Assembly (NCBI GenBank): GCA_017395555.1
Contig: JAFPUE010000133.1
Location: 1 to 64,000, forward strand
Direction of reading: 5' to 3'
DNA length: 64,000 nt
Origin: Ruminiclostridium sp.
Lineage (GTDB): Bacteria > Bacillota > Clostridia > Oscillospirales > Ruminococcaceae
In this document: positions 32,935 to 41,011 of the stretch, piece after piece
Layout: each line of letters opens with the position of its first letter
Position numbering within the stretch: position 1 is the stretch's first letter
Notes under the pieces: model-generated
What the model was told of the DNA's origin: nothing
Databases searched by the model: none
Seen by the model: only the letters and a program-made list of their open reading frames with translations
Position numbers and translations under genes: made by a program

Positions 32935-34107
32935 TTAATTCGTTGAGAAGAAGATTCGTTCTTCCGTTTCGCGGTCAAATATGAAAATCTTCCTCGGTTT
33001 CACCGAGAAGCGTATTTCACCGCGTTTATTGTCCTTTTCGTGGATCGGGTCAAACACCGCGTTGGTTTTGCGGTCAAGCGCTTCATTTACCGTGGAGAGC
33101 TGCATAGCGTCCTCCGAGTCGATTATCGAGCGTATTATTTCACCCTCCTGCGCATAGTGCGTGGAAAGAATGCTCGTGTCGCGTCCCATTACCTCAACGC
33201 CTTTGAGTCGACATTTCAGCCCGCCTTGCTCGTCCGGTATGAAGCCCTCCGGTCTTATTCCGGCGTATATCGCTCTGTTTTCAACGCCCTTTACCGGCAT
33301 TACCGGGTCATCGCCGATGTAAATGCGTCCGTGCTTTATAGCACCGACGAATACGTTTATGGCGGGAGTGCCGAGGAACTTAGCGACAAACAGGTTCTTC
33401 GGATCGTCATATACGGTCTGCGGCTTGTCTATCTGCTGGATCTTGCCGCTCTTCATTACCACGATTAGATCGGAAATACTCATTGCTTCCTCCTGATCGT
33501 GTGTGACGAATATCGTGGTAATTCCCGTTTCGCGCTGTATGCGTCTTATCTCCTCACGCGTCTGGAGCCTCAGTCTCGCGTCGAGGTTGGAGAGCGGCTC
33601 GTCGAGCAGCAGCACTCTCGGGCGCTTTACGAGCGCTCGTGCGATAGCGACACGCTGCTGCTGACCGCCGGAGAGCTCGCTGGGCTTTCTTTCCATAAGC
33701 TCTTCGATCTGCACGAGTCTTGCCGCCTCGTAAGCCTTATCGACCATACGCTCCTTTGACAGCTTCTTATTGCCTTTGAGGTTTTCGAGCGGGAAAGTGA
33801 TGTTTTTCAGCACGCTGAGGTGCGGATAAAGCGCGTAGTTCTGGAAAACAAGACCGATACCGCGGTTTTCCGCCGCAACGTCGGTAACATCCTCGTCGTC
33901 GAAGAATATCCGGCCGGAAGTAGGAATTTCAAGACCCGAAATAAGGTTTAGCGCGGTACTTTTGCCGCAGCCGGAGGGTCCGAGCAGACCTATGAGCTTT
34001 CCGTCGGGTATCTCGAAGTTGAAATTATCTACCGCAACAACGTCCGGACCGCCTTTTTTGCTGCGGTTGGGAAATTTTTTTGTAAGGTTTTCAAGTCTGA
34101 TCTTCAT
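32935..34107 (-). CDS. ABC transporter ATPase (MalK/UgpC/MsmX type)
   Basis: The 390-residue ATPase has Walker A GPSGCGKST (about 44-52), a Q-loop in VFQNYALYPH, the signature LSGGQQQR, Walker B VLLLDEPLSNLD and the H-loop THD. A C-terminal regulatory TOBE-like region (about 240-385) follows, with IRPEGF as in MalK/MsmX. It energises the sugar permeases. It overlaps the FRG gene before it by 17 bases, which makes that gene a true operon member. Confidence 0.95.
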   Translation of the reverse strand: MKIRLENLTKKFPNRSKKGGPDVVAVDNFNFEIPDGKLIGLLGPSGCGKSTALNLISGLEIPTSGRIFFDDEDVTDVAAENRGIGLVFQNYALYPHLSVLKNITFPLENLKGNKKLSKERMVDKAYEAARLVQIEELMERKPSELSGGQQQRVAIARALVKRPRVLLLDEPLSNLDARLRLQTREEIRRIQRETGITTIFVTHDQEEAMSISDLIVVMKSGKIQQIDKPQTVYDDPKNLFVAKFLGTPAINVFVGAIKHGRIYIGDDPVMPVKGVENRAIYAGIRPEGFIPDEQGGLKCRLKGVEVMGRDTSILSTHYAQEGEIIRSIIDSEDAMQLSTVNEALDRKTNAVFDPIHEKDNKRGEIRFSVKPRKIFIFDRETEERIFFSTN

Positions 34108-34930
34108 TTTTCTTGTCTCCGTTCTTATCGTTTCTTACGAAGTAATGTCGTGCGAGAGAGGTGGAAAGTCCGTCAAGACCGGGGTAGAGTATGCGCTCGC
34201 TGATGTTGAACTGATCGAGCATGTCGCGCACAGCCCAGCGTATTTCTTTTTTGATTATGTATCTTACGGTGTGATCGGTGCGTTTATCGAGAAAGTCCTC
34301 GATATCCGTTATACCCGAGGGAATTATCGAGAAGAACGAGTATTGGTTTATAATACGCTGATCGACGGAAGGCGGCTCTATGTTCACGAACGCCTCCGAT
34401 CCCATGTCTATATCATACTGCTCGATATTGTCAACTATTGAGGTGAGCGCGTCCACGCTGAACACGAACGAGCCCTGTCTTTTCATGGCGTCGCGGTATC
34501 TGCGCGGCAGGTTCTTGTTAGCGTTCTGCATATCTATGCGCCATACAACACAGTCGCGCTTGTCGAGCTTGTCGAAGTTGCGCTCGGAGTGTGCGAAGTG
34601 AAGTGCGATGAGCGGGGAATATGTCCAGTCGAGCAGACGTGTCGGCAGTCCGTGGTGCTGTCCTATCATCATCTGCTTCCAGATCGACGAGCTGAGCGTC
34701 GGGTCAGCGATACACGCGTACTTGTTGAAGTTGCGCAGGATGGAGGATTCAAGCTGTTTGTGCAGGTGCTTGCAGTTAAGCCGCAGGCTGGTGGTGAGTT
34801 TATATGAAGAGTCGGGCATGCCGCGGTAGAAATATGGGCTGCGCACGCGGTTGATATCGGGATTGAACTTCTGCTCGGATATCAGCTTCATTATGCCGTC
34901 TATACTGTCGATAACAATTGTTTCTATCAT
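34091..34930 (-). CDS. FRG-domain protein
   Basis: The 279-residue product contains an FRG domain at about 25-130: YFYRGMPDSSYKL (the F/Y-R-G motif), the central IGQHHGLPTRLLDWTYSPLIALHFA and a histidine-containing strand. FRG domains are of unknown activity, often found in toxin-like or ADP-ribosylation-like proteins of bacteria and phages. It is the promoter-proximal gene of a sugar ABC operon, overlapping the ATPase gene, an unusual partnership. No signal peptide or membrane helix is visible. Confidence 0.82.
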   Translation of the reverse strand: MIETIVIDSIDGIMKLISEQKFNPDINRVRSPYFYRGMPDSSYKLTTSLRLNCKHLHKQLESSILRNFNKYACIADPTLSSSIWKQMMIGQHHGLPTRLLDWTYSPLIALHFAHSERNFDKLDKRDCVVWRIDMQNANKNLPRRYRDAMKRQGSFVFSVDALTSIVDNIEQYDIDMGSEAFVNIEPPSVDQRIINQYSFFSIIPSGITDIEDFLDKRTDHTVRYIIKKEIRWAVRDMLDQFNISERILYPGLDGLSTSLARHYFVRNDKNGDKKNEDQT

Positions 34931-34967
34931 ATTTTACAGCTCCGTTTTTACAAAATTATCAACTTTC

Positions 34968-34996
34968 ATTATATAACAATCCGCGTTAAAAGTCAA
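34968..34996 (-). promoter_or_regulatory. Promoter of the FRG-ABC transporter operon
   Basis: On the minus strand TTGACT (34996-34991) and TATAAT (34973-34968) have a 17-base spacer, 38 bases before the FRG start codon. Confidence 0.85.
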
Positions 34997-35010
34997 TATC
35001 GGGGAAACAA

Positions 35011-35045
35011 AAAAAGGGCAGGGAACTACACGTTCTCTGCCCTTT
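35011..35045 (-). terminator. Terminator after the phage packaging genes
   Basis: Read on the minus strand, AAAAGGGCAGAGAAC pairs with GTTCCCTGCCCTTTT around GTGTA, followed by a T-run. It separates the portal transcript from the FRG promoter. Confidence 0.8.
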
Positions 35046-35094
35046 TATTTATCCTGTAAAAGCTCGAACAACTCTCTCCCTTAACTGCGAAGCA

Positions 35095-35375
35095 TTTAAA
35101 GTTTTTTGAGGAGGGGGTCTGCTGAAGGTTTCTTTTATCGCCGCATCCTTGCGGCGTTTCGGAAACCTTCTGTACGACATCCTGTCGTAGGGGAAAACCT
35201 TTTGTTCCGCAAGGATGCGCAGGAGAAGTTTTCCAAAAGCGCGCACGATGCGCGCATAAAGGAGAAAACTTCGATTCCGCAAGGATGCGCAGGAGAAGTT
35301 TTCCAAAAGCGCGCACGATGCGCGCATAAAGGAGAAAACTTCGATTCACAAAAGGTTTTCCCCAAGTCTCAAGCG
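35095..35375. repeat. Palindrome-rich tract with a 70-bp tandem duplication
   Basis: Several CAT-centred palindromes (GCCGCATCCTTGCGGC, TACGACATCCTGTCGTA, GCGCGCACGATGCGCGC) are chained here. Units 35205-35274 and 35275-35344 are two identical 70-base copies. Similar palindrome modules occur in the repeats at 22612 and 29263. I see no gene in this tract. Confidence 0.75.
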
Positions 35376-35382
35376 ATAACGA

Positions 35383-36633
35383 TCATTCCGAGATATCGTA
35401 AGGGAGGAGCTTTATGAGCTTATCCTGCGGAACGATATCCTTGAGAAGGTTGACGGTCTGTGCGATCTCTGTCTCGTTTTCGGGGAGATTGTGGGTGAAG
35501 ACGATACGGATATCGGAGACATCGGGAACGGAGTAACCGAGGACGGAGAGCGCGTTTGCGATAAGCCCAAGTCTTATTCTGAGACCTTCGCTGAAATAGC
35601 TCTCCTTGATCTTGGTCATCTGCTCGAAGGCGAGGAGCTTGTACTTCATTGCCACACCGGAGCTGTTGCCGGAAAAGCTCTCGTCGCTGAGGCAGGGAAC
35701 ACCGCTGAACTTGTGGATATCACTCTCCAGCGAACGGCGCAGGATATCTACCGCGCTTTCGTCGAACTGCCTTGTGAGCCACTTCGCGTCTCCGGTGTCG
35801 TCCATTGTCATTACGCCGTACTTCTTGATCGCGTTGAATGTGTCCTTTTCCTCCTCCTCGGTATCTCCGAGAATCTGCCCCTTGATGACGAGCAGGGAAT
35901 CAACGAACTGCTCCTTATCGTTTACACGGTCTGACTGGAGAGTGTTGTATGCGTCGATGAGCGTTGTTACCTGCTCGAAGTCGCCCTGCTTGTCCCAATT
36001 GTTGTAATACTCTATCACCGGTACATCGCCGAAGTAATGCTCGGTGGGCTCGCTCACATTCAGCACCGCGAATGAGGGCGACGCGGTAAATTCGCAGATC
36101 GTGCTCCTGTCGCAGAGATACACCCTGTATCCTGTGCGGTAACCGTTCCCGTCGCCTATCGGTGTATAATATACGCCGAACAGCGGCTTCTGCTGCACCG
36201 TGTCGTCATACACCACGAACGCGTAGCGCGGGTCAAGACTGACCAGCATTATCTCCGCATCCGCCGTCATATACAGCATTTCATAGGATACTCCGAATAT
36301 TGAGCCGTAACGAGCGAGATCAATGTCCTCGGTGTCACTGTCGCAGCGTTTCAGCACATTCCTGATCGCGGATATATCCTTGTCGCTCATGCTGACATAT
36401 CTAACCGGCGAGCCGAGAAAATACCCTGTCGTGCAGTCCGTGATATACTTCGCGTGGTTGCACACAAGCCTGTTGTTTGCGGCATTCCTGTCCTTTGTGC
36501 GGGAGAGTATGCCGTGCTCGCCTATATAGTAGTTGTAAAGGCGGTCAAGCCTTTCGTTGCCGAGCTCGTGCTTTAGAATGAACTTGACCGCGAGCTGCGG
36601 CGTTATCTTTGTGTTTTCGGGAATTGTAAACAT
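35383..36633 (-). CDS. Phage portal protein (SPP1 gp6-like), slightly short
   Basis: The 416-residue product matches SPP1-type portals: the GILSRTKDRNAANNRLVCNH segment, TTGYFLGSPVRY, YNNWDKQGDFEQVTTLIDAYN, the RVNDKEQFVDSLLVIKGQ helix and SGNSSGVAMKYKLL. Portals are the dodecameric ring through which DNA enters the head. It ends at LLPYDISE, where family members normally carry on with a further short acidic segment, so the C-terminus may be clipped. ATG 36633 has AAAAGGAG upstream; the frame from 36723 reaches into a repeat. Confidence 0.88.
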   Translation of the reverse strand: MFTIPENTKITPQLAVKFILKHELGNERLDRLYNYYIGEHGILSRTKDRNAANNRLVCNHAKYITDCTTGYFLGSPVRYVSMSDKDISAIRNVLKRCDSDTEDIDLARYGSIFGVSYEMLYMTADAEIMLVSLDPRYAFVVYDDTVQQKPLFGVYYTPIGDGNGYRTGYRVYLCDRSTICEFTASPSFAVLNVSEPTEHYFGDVPVIEYYNNWDKQGDFEQVTTLIDAYNTLQSDRVNDKEQFVDSLLVIKGQILGDTEEEEKDTFNAIKKYGVMTMDDTGDAKWLTRQFDESAVDILRRSLESDIHKFSGVPCLSDESFSGNSSGVAMKYKLLAFEQMTKIKESYFSEGLRIRLGLIANALSVLGYSVPDVSDIRIVFTHNLPENETEIAQTVNLLKDIVPQDKLIKLLPYDISE

Positions 36634-36682
36634 TTCTTTCTCCTTTTCCGTTTTCTTTTCAAATGAATAAAGCGTCCGGGTC

Positions 36683-36736
36683 CCGTCACGATTCGGAACC
36701 GCAGCCGTAAGGCTGCTCCACAATTGTCAATTATTC
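36683..36736. repeat. Variable-stem hairpin repeat, copy D (inverted)
   Basis: Read on the minus strand this is GAATAATTGACAATTGTGGA, the stem GCAGCC-TTAC-GGCTGC (36716-36701) and GGTTCCGAATCGTGACGG (36694-36683). It lies between the large terminase and portal genes. Confidence 0.75.
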
Positions 36737-36741
36737 TCGTG

Positions 36742-38016
36742 TTACACTCCGAGCTTTCTTCTGTCAAACGTGCTTACGACGCGGCGGTTGAAGCGTTCTT
36801 CAAGAGCATAGCGAACGGCATCTATCGTATGGTTGTCACGATCGGGGAAGCCGCTGCGGAACCCGCCGTATCCGTCCTCGTCGAGCTTGTAGCCCGTAAA
36901 CTCACGCGCTGCGTTCGGGCAGCGCACCGGGTCAATGATGATCGCGTTCAGGTCACACAGCCGCCTGATGCCGTATTCCACCGAGCCCTGTCCCTTTTTC
37001 GCGGCGCGTATGTTCAGCCCTCTTGCGCGAAGCTCGTCATTCGAGCGCGGCTCGGCGCTGTCCGCGGTAATAAGGTAATTCCCGCCGTTCAGCGCTTTTA
37101 TCGCCTCCGCGATCTCGTCGAAGCGCGCACCGCAGCGATAAAACTCCCGGTAGATATAGAGCGTGCGTGAGCTGTGCTCGTAAGCCGTACAGATATACAC
37201 GAACGGGTCTGCGCCGTAACCCCAGTCTATACCGCGGTATGTGCGGTCAAAGCTGTCTGCTTTATCATCGGGTATGGTCTGCAGTCTGACGTTCGTGAAC
37301 ACCTCGGCTCCCGTGCCTGTCTGTTCTCCGAGATATTCGTTCGCGTAGCGTTTCGGATCCGATTGTTTCAGATATTCCGCTTCCGCGATAAATGCCTGTC
37401 CGAGCCATTCGGGCGGTACGTCTCTGTAATCGCTCCTGTGCGTGAGCCTGTCCGGGCGCGGCTTCGCAAACTCGCGGTTGACCCATGAGGCGGCGGAGCG
37501 AGGGGGATTGTAGGTGTAGAAGCAAAAAAATAAGCCGCTCCCTCTCATAAGCGACTGATTTATCACATCTAATTCTCGAACCCCGGAAAACTCGTCCGTT
37601 TCCTCGTACCAGATATACTTGATATACCCGGACGCGCATTTGACGGATTTGAACTTGCGCGGATCGTCCGCACCGCGGAAGATGATTCGCTGTCCGGTGG
37701 GCTTATAGACGATCTCGGGAATGCTCACATGACTGTCCCAGAGGTCTGCGGCACCTAACGCGTCTATTGCCCACAAAACCTGTTCGTACACGCTTTCGCG
37801 TATCGTTCTGCCTATCTTTCGTATAACGACGGCGTTTGCGCTGCTGTCCGCCATTATCCCTCTCACGATCTCAAGGCTGACGAACGAGGATTTACAGCTT
37901 CCTCTCCCTCCGTACAGAACATAGTGCGTATGCGCGGCTGCGGCGATATCACGGTGAACGGCGCGGAATGAGGGAGCTATGAGCGAATCAAAGCATATCC
38001 GTCTTGTCACCGTCAT
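36742..38016 (-). CDS. Phage terminase large subunit (PBSX type)
   Basis: The 424-residue protein has the ATPase half (about 1-200): P-loop GGRGSCKS, VIRKIGRTIRESVYEQ and IWYEETDEF (Walker B with catalytic Glu), then TYNPPR. The nuclease half has GIDWGYGADPF (RNase H-like first Asp), LITADSAEPRSNDEL and RDNHTIDAVRYA (final acidic triad). It packages DNA into heads and cuts it. The key motifs are intact. It overlaps the small subunit gene by 29 bases. Confidence 0.93.
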   Translation of the reverse strand: MTVTRRICFDSLIAPSFRAVHRDIAAAAHTHYVLYGGRGSCKSSFVSLEIVRGIMADSSANAVVIRKIGRTIRESVYEQVLWAIDALGAADLWDSHVSIPEIVYKPTGQRIIFRGADDPRKFKSVKCASGYIKYIWYEETDEFSGVRELDVINQSLMRGSGLFFCFYTYNPPRSAASWVNREFAKPRPDRLTHRSDYRDVPPEWLGQAFIAEAEYLKQSDPKRYANEYLGEQTGTGAEVFTNVRLQTIPDDKADSFDRTYRGIDWGYGADPFVYICTAYEHSSRTLYIYREFYRCGARFDEIAEAIKALNGGNYLITADSAEPRSNDELRARGLNIRAAKKGQGSVEYGIRRLCDLNAIIIDPVRCPNAAREFTGYKLDEDGYGGFRSGFPDRDNHTIDAVRYALEERFNRRVVSTFDRRKLGV

Positions 38017-38200
38017 AGATCACCACTCTCGGCGGGCTGTCCTCATCGGTAGCACCGCTTTCGAGACCGAGATACCGTCCGAGCTTGAATGCCGCGCTCA
38101 TACGATCCTTGTCGCTGAGCTCCTCGTTGCGCATCACCGCCGTCAGAAATTCGAGTATCTCGTCCCTGTCGGCAGCCTTCTTTTTTCTTCTTGCAGCCAT
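37988..38200 (-). CDS. Phage terminase small subunit-like protein
   Basis: A 70-residue basic-start (ARRKKKAADRDEIL) helical protein with EELSDKDRMSAAFKLGRYLGL, the short form of a terminase small subunit. It overlaps the large subunit gene by 29 bases, as such pairs often do. The small subunit recognises the packaging site. Its shortness means the DNA-binding part is reduced to a single helical domain. Confidence 0.7.
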   Translation of the reverse strand: MAARRKKKAADRDEILEFLTAVMRNEELSDKDRMSAAFKLGRYLGLESGATDEDSPPRVVIYDGDKTDML

Positions 38201-38272
38201 ATCACATCACTCCTTTCCGGCGTTGCCGAAGTTGCATAAAGACCCGTGAAAGCCGTCCGATACACCTTTACC

Positions 38273-38310
38273 GTAAAAATGCAAATCCCCCGCGGGAAGC
38301 GGAGGATTTG
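38273..38310 (-). terminator. Hairpin with T-run, minus strand
   Basis: CAAATCCTCCGC pairs with GCGGGGGATTTG (38310-38282, one mismatch) and is followed on the minus strand by GCATTTTTAC. It may end the upstream gene at 38501 or attenuate the packaging operon, because it lies between the promoter at 38365 and the small terminase gene. Confidence 0.55.
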
Positions 38311-38364
38311 AGATAATTATTCGGAAAAGTCTCTGATCGTCTCTTTACACGAGCCTACAATAGC

Positions 38365-38393
38365 AATATAGCACATTTTTCTATGACAAACAA
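38365..38393 (-). promoter_or_regulatory. Possible promoter of the packaging genes
   Basis: Minus strand: TTGTTT (38393-38388) and TATATT (38370-38365) are 17 bases apart with a TG before the -10 region. The -35 match is weak. Confidence 0.4.
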
Positions 38394-38457
38394 TGACATT
38401 TGCGAAAAAAATGATTTTATTTTGAAGAAAATGGTCTAATACCATGTTTTTTGATCC

Positions 38458-38495
38458 GTCGTCCGCAGGACGACATCACAATTGTAAACTGTAAA
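38458..38495. repeat. Partial variable-stem hairpin repeat
   Basis: GTCGTCC-GCA-GGACGAC (38458-38474) is followed by ATCACAATTGTAAACTGTAA, the inverted form of the AATTGTGG side of the repeat family. The GAATCGTGACG flank is missing (GGATC instead), so this is a decayed copy. Confidence 0.45.
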
Positions 38496-38500
38496 CTCGT

Positions 38501-39052
38501 TCACGCCCACGGGTTGGTGCTCTCAGGCGGTCTGATACCGACGAGAATGAACTGCTCCCACAGGTACCATTTGCCGTCCTTTGCCTTGCGGAGCTGCACG
38601 AAACGCTGGCTGTCGGCACCGCCGGAGGTGAGGAACATCTTCGCGTAGCCCTCGTTCTGGTAGGAATACGGGTTCTCGCTTACCGTAACGGTGTACGGCT
38701 CGGAGGGCTTATAGTCGTTCGCGGGAACAGCCCCCTTGAAGTACGAGCGCGGAACATAATCCGCGTCACGGAATCTGTCCTTGATAAAGCTGTATTCCGC
38801 GGGATTTATCGTGCGCGGTCCGCTTACAAATTCGTACATCTTTTTGGAAAGCTCCGCGTCCTGCGGGTAGAAGCAAAGCGCGAGAACAACCATAGCCGCT
38901 GTGTCGAACGGCGTGGAAAGTGCAGCCTGCGGAAGCGCTGTGAACTGCTCGAATGTGTCCGGCAAGGTTGAAAATACAACATCTACCGACTTGTTGCCGC
39001 CTGTCTGTGCGGTGGTCTCCGCGGGCTTGCCTATGTTATCAAAAAGTCCCAT
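38501..39052 (-). CDS. Conserved hypothetical protein, possibly DUF6935
   Basis: A 183-residue soluble protein with a low-complexity start (PAETTAQTGGNKS) and a conserved-looking body. This body has a helical ALSTPFDTAAMVVLALCFYP, then SFIKDRFRDADYVPRSYFKG, and a beta-rich end with QRFVQLRKAKDGKWYLWEQF. I think it belongs to DUF6935, a family common in Ruminococcus-type Clostridia, but this is memory, not a search. Function unknown. AGGAGGATAAAAA precedes the ATG. Confidence 0.7.
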   Translation of the reverse strand: MGLFDNIGKPAETTAQTGGNKSVDVVFSTLPDTFEQFTALPQAALSTPFDTAAMVVLALCFYPQDAELSKKMYEFVSGPRTINPAEYSFIKDRFRDADYVPRSYFKGAVPANDYKPSEPYTVTVSENPYSYQNEGYAKMFLTSGGADSQRFVQLRKAKDGKWYLWEQFILVGIRPPESTNPWA

Positions 39053-39069
39053 TTTTTATCCTCCTGTAA

Positions 39070-40761
39070 TCATCCAACCGGTACGAGCTCGGGTCCCGCA
39101 AGTCGGCTGTAATCCGTAAAGTCGTAGATCTTCACATTTTCGGCGTTGTTTGTCACAACCTGTCCGTTCTCACCGCTTATGAACGGTCTCCACTGAAAGC
39201 TCTTGCCGTCCTTGTCGGTTATCTCCACAACAACATCGGGGAATATGTCGCTTACGTTGCATTTCAGCAGCAGCGGCTCCGCGTTTTCGCCCTTGTAGAT
39301 GACATTTCCGAGGGATTCCTTCGCGGTATCGTAGTCGATAACGTTTTCGTATATCGTCACTTTTCCTTCAACGTCGCGCGGAACGATGAGATAAAGCTCG
39401 GTGCCGTCCTTTGTTGAGGCAAAGTGATTGCCGGGCATCCCGATATAGATGTTGCACTCTTCCGCCGTGCCGGTGCTTTCGAGGATATTGTTTATGTAGA
39501 GACCGTCAATGCCGGGATCGTTCGCGGAAGCGTCAATATATCCGAGATATCTCACACCGAAGAGATAGCCTTCCTCGTTAAGTATCTTTTTCTGCGGTGC
39601 GAAGGAGCCTGTCATATCCTCCGGATCGGCTGACCCGTTCATATCGCTCTCGCTGCCTGCCGCCATAACGAGATCGACTTCATTTCCAAGGACATCGGTA
39701 CCCTTGCCGGTGAAGCGGTCAACGGTGTACCAGTCACCTGTTGCGGTATGGTCGTCAACAACATCATAGAGATGTATCACGATCATGCCGTTTTCGTCTA
39801 TTTCGGAATCGACTACCGCGGGAACATATCCGTCATGGTTTCCGGCATAGTAAGCCTTTGCCATGTCGCCCAGCTCCATATTGCTGTAAAATTTGAAGCT
39901 GTCCGCGCTGCCCTGATATACGAGATGCTCTACGCGTCCGTCTTCCCATTTGATCTCGGCAATGTCGTTATCGTGCGAAATAACAGTCATTTTGCTGAAA
40001 TTGCCCGCTGCGGCGATCTCAAACGTGTACTCCGCGCCGTCTCTGGTGTAGCCGAAGGGAACGCCCGAGCCGATATCCTGGAATATGATGTTGCCGGAAC
40101 CGTCGTCGCGGAATGTGTAATAGCTGTCAGGGTCATAATCGCTTGTTGCCCACCATACGCCGGTCTGCAGCTCGTAGTCGGAATCCTCGTCCGAGCCTTC
40201 CTCGCTTCCGGCGCTGTCGTCGCCGTCCATTATCTTCACGTTTTCGGGGAGCACATAGAGGTATCTCACATCATACTCGCCGATGCCCACAACACCGGTT
40301 ATCTCAACATGGGAATCCTCGGGCGGGTAGTCGTTCTTATCGGCAGCGTCCACCAATATCCATGTGAAGCCGCGGGAGGAGCCGTCCTCCTGCTTCTGCA
40401 TCATAGCGTTTCCGGTCATTCTTCTCTGGGCAATGCCCTCACATTTTACGATCTTGCCGTCGTACTTCCCGGCGAGCATATCGTTTGTGAAGTTCACGAT
40501 CTGTTCACCGCTGTCGAACGGGATAGTCACGTCGATCTTGCTGTAGTCGGCGGTCTTGGGATCAATCTCTCCGGAAGCAGCTTCGGTCTGTGCTTCGCTT
40601 GTTTCAGCCGCGGCGGTAGTCCCGGCAGCCTCGGTGTTATTTTCGGAAGCGGCGGGAGCCGTTGTGCCTGCGGGGGCGTTCTGCGGTGCGCACGAAACTG
40701 CGCCGAGCATAAGAGCGGCGATTATTGCTGTTGTCAGCGCCTTTTTCATATCATATTTCAA
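39070..40761 (-). CDS. Uncharacterised lipoprotein with an OB-like region
   Basis: A 563-residue lipoprotein (hydrophobic start, GAVSC lipobox) with an alanine/threonine/glutamate-rich linker (about 28-65). Next comes a segment (about 75-175; VNFTNDMLAGKYDGKIVKCEG, then RGFTWILVDAADKNDYP) that looks like a small OB-like fold. A second half (about 210-555) has several beta-rich domains I cannot place. The start codon is TTG 40761, because AAAGGAG lies 9 bases upstream while the ATG four codons later is too far away. It has its own promoter. The gene at 38501 lies 17 bases downstream, so the two form an operon. Confidence 0.75.
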   Translation of the reverse strand: MKYDMKKALTTAIIAALMLGAVSCAPQNAPAGTTAPAASENNTEAAGTTAAAETSEAQTEAASGEIDPKTADYSKIDVTIPFDSGEQIVNFTNDMLAGKYDGKIVKCEGIAQRRMTGNAMMQKQEDGSSRGFTWILVDAADKNDYPPEDSHVEITGVVGIGEYDVRYLYVLPENVKIMDGDDSAGSEEGSDEDSDYELQTGVWWATSDYDPDSYYTFRDDGSGNIIFQDIGSGVPFGYTRDGAEYTFEIAAAGNFSKMTVISHDNDIAEIKWEDGRVEHLVYQGSADSFKFYSNMELGDMAKAYYAGNHDGYVPAVVDSEIDENGMIVIHLYDVVDDHTATGDWYTVDRFTGKGTDVLGNEVDLVMAAGSESDMNGSADPEDMTGSFAPQKKILNEEGYLFGVRYLGYIDASANDPGIDGLYINNILESTGTAEECNIYIGMPGNHFASTKDGTELYLIVPRDVEGKVTIYENVIDYDTAKESLGNVIYKGENAEPLLLKCNVSDIFPDVVVEITDKDGKSFQWRPFISGENGQVVTNNAENVKIYDFTDYSRLAGPELVPVG

Positions 40762-40809
40762 TTTTTTGTACTCCTTTCGGAATATTTTTGCGTATTATAA
40801 CACTAAAAC

Positions 40810-40838
40810 ATTATATCATAATCCCGGTGCAAAATCAA
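40810..40838 (-). promoter_or_regulatory. Promoter of the 39070-38501 operon
   Basis: Minus strand: TTGATT (40838-40833) and TATAAT (40815-40810) with a 17-base spacer and TGA before the -10 region. Confidence 0.8.
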
Positions 40839-40850
40839 CACATTTTTGCA

Positions 40851-40881
40851 AAAAATCTCCCGTCCGACAACGAACGGGAGA
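40851..40881 (-). terminator. Terminator downstream of guaB
   Basis: Minus strand: TCTCCCGT (40881-40874) pairs with ACGGGAGA (40863-40856), followed by a T-run at 40855-40851. It is 130 bases after the guaB stop and just before the next promoter. Confidence 0.8.
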
Positions 40882-41011
40882 TAATTCATAATATCTATAA
40901 TATTTTTCAGACTTCCGATTTTCCGTGTTACGGGATTCGCAGCGGAGCGTTCCCGCCGCCGTCCGCGCAGGACAAAGCGCGTGAGCGCAGAAGAAATCTG
41001 CACAATCTTTC

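Noticed and set aside
35205..35344. Tandem 70-bp repeat considered as a CRISPR array
   Set aside because: The units are adjacent and identical with no variable spacers, and no cas genes are near.
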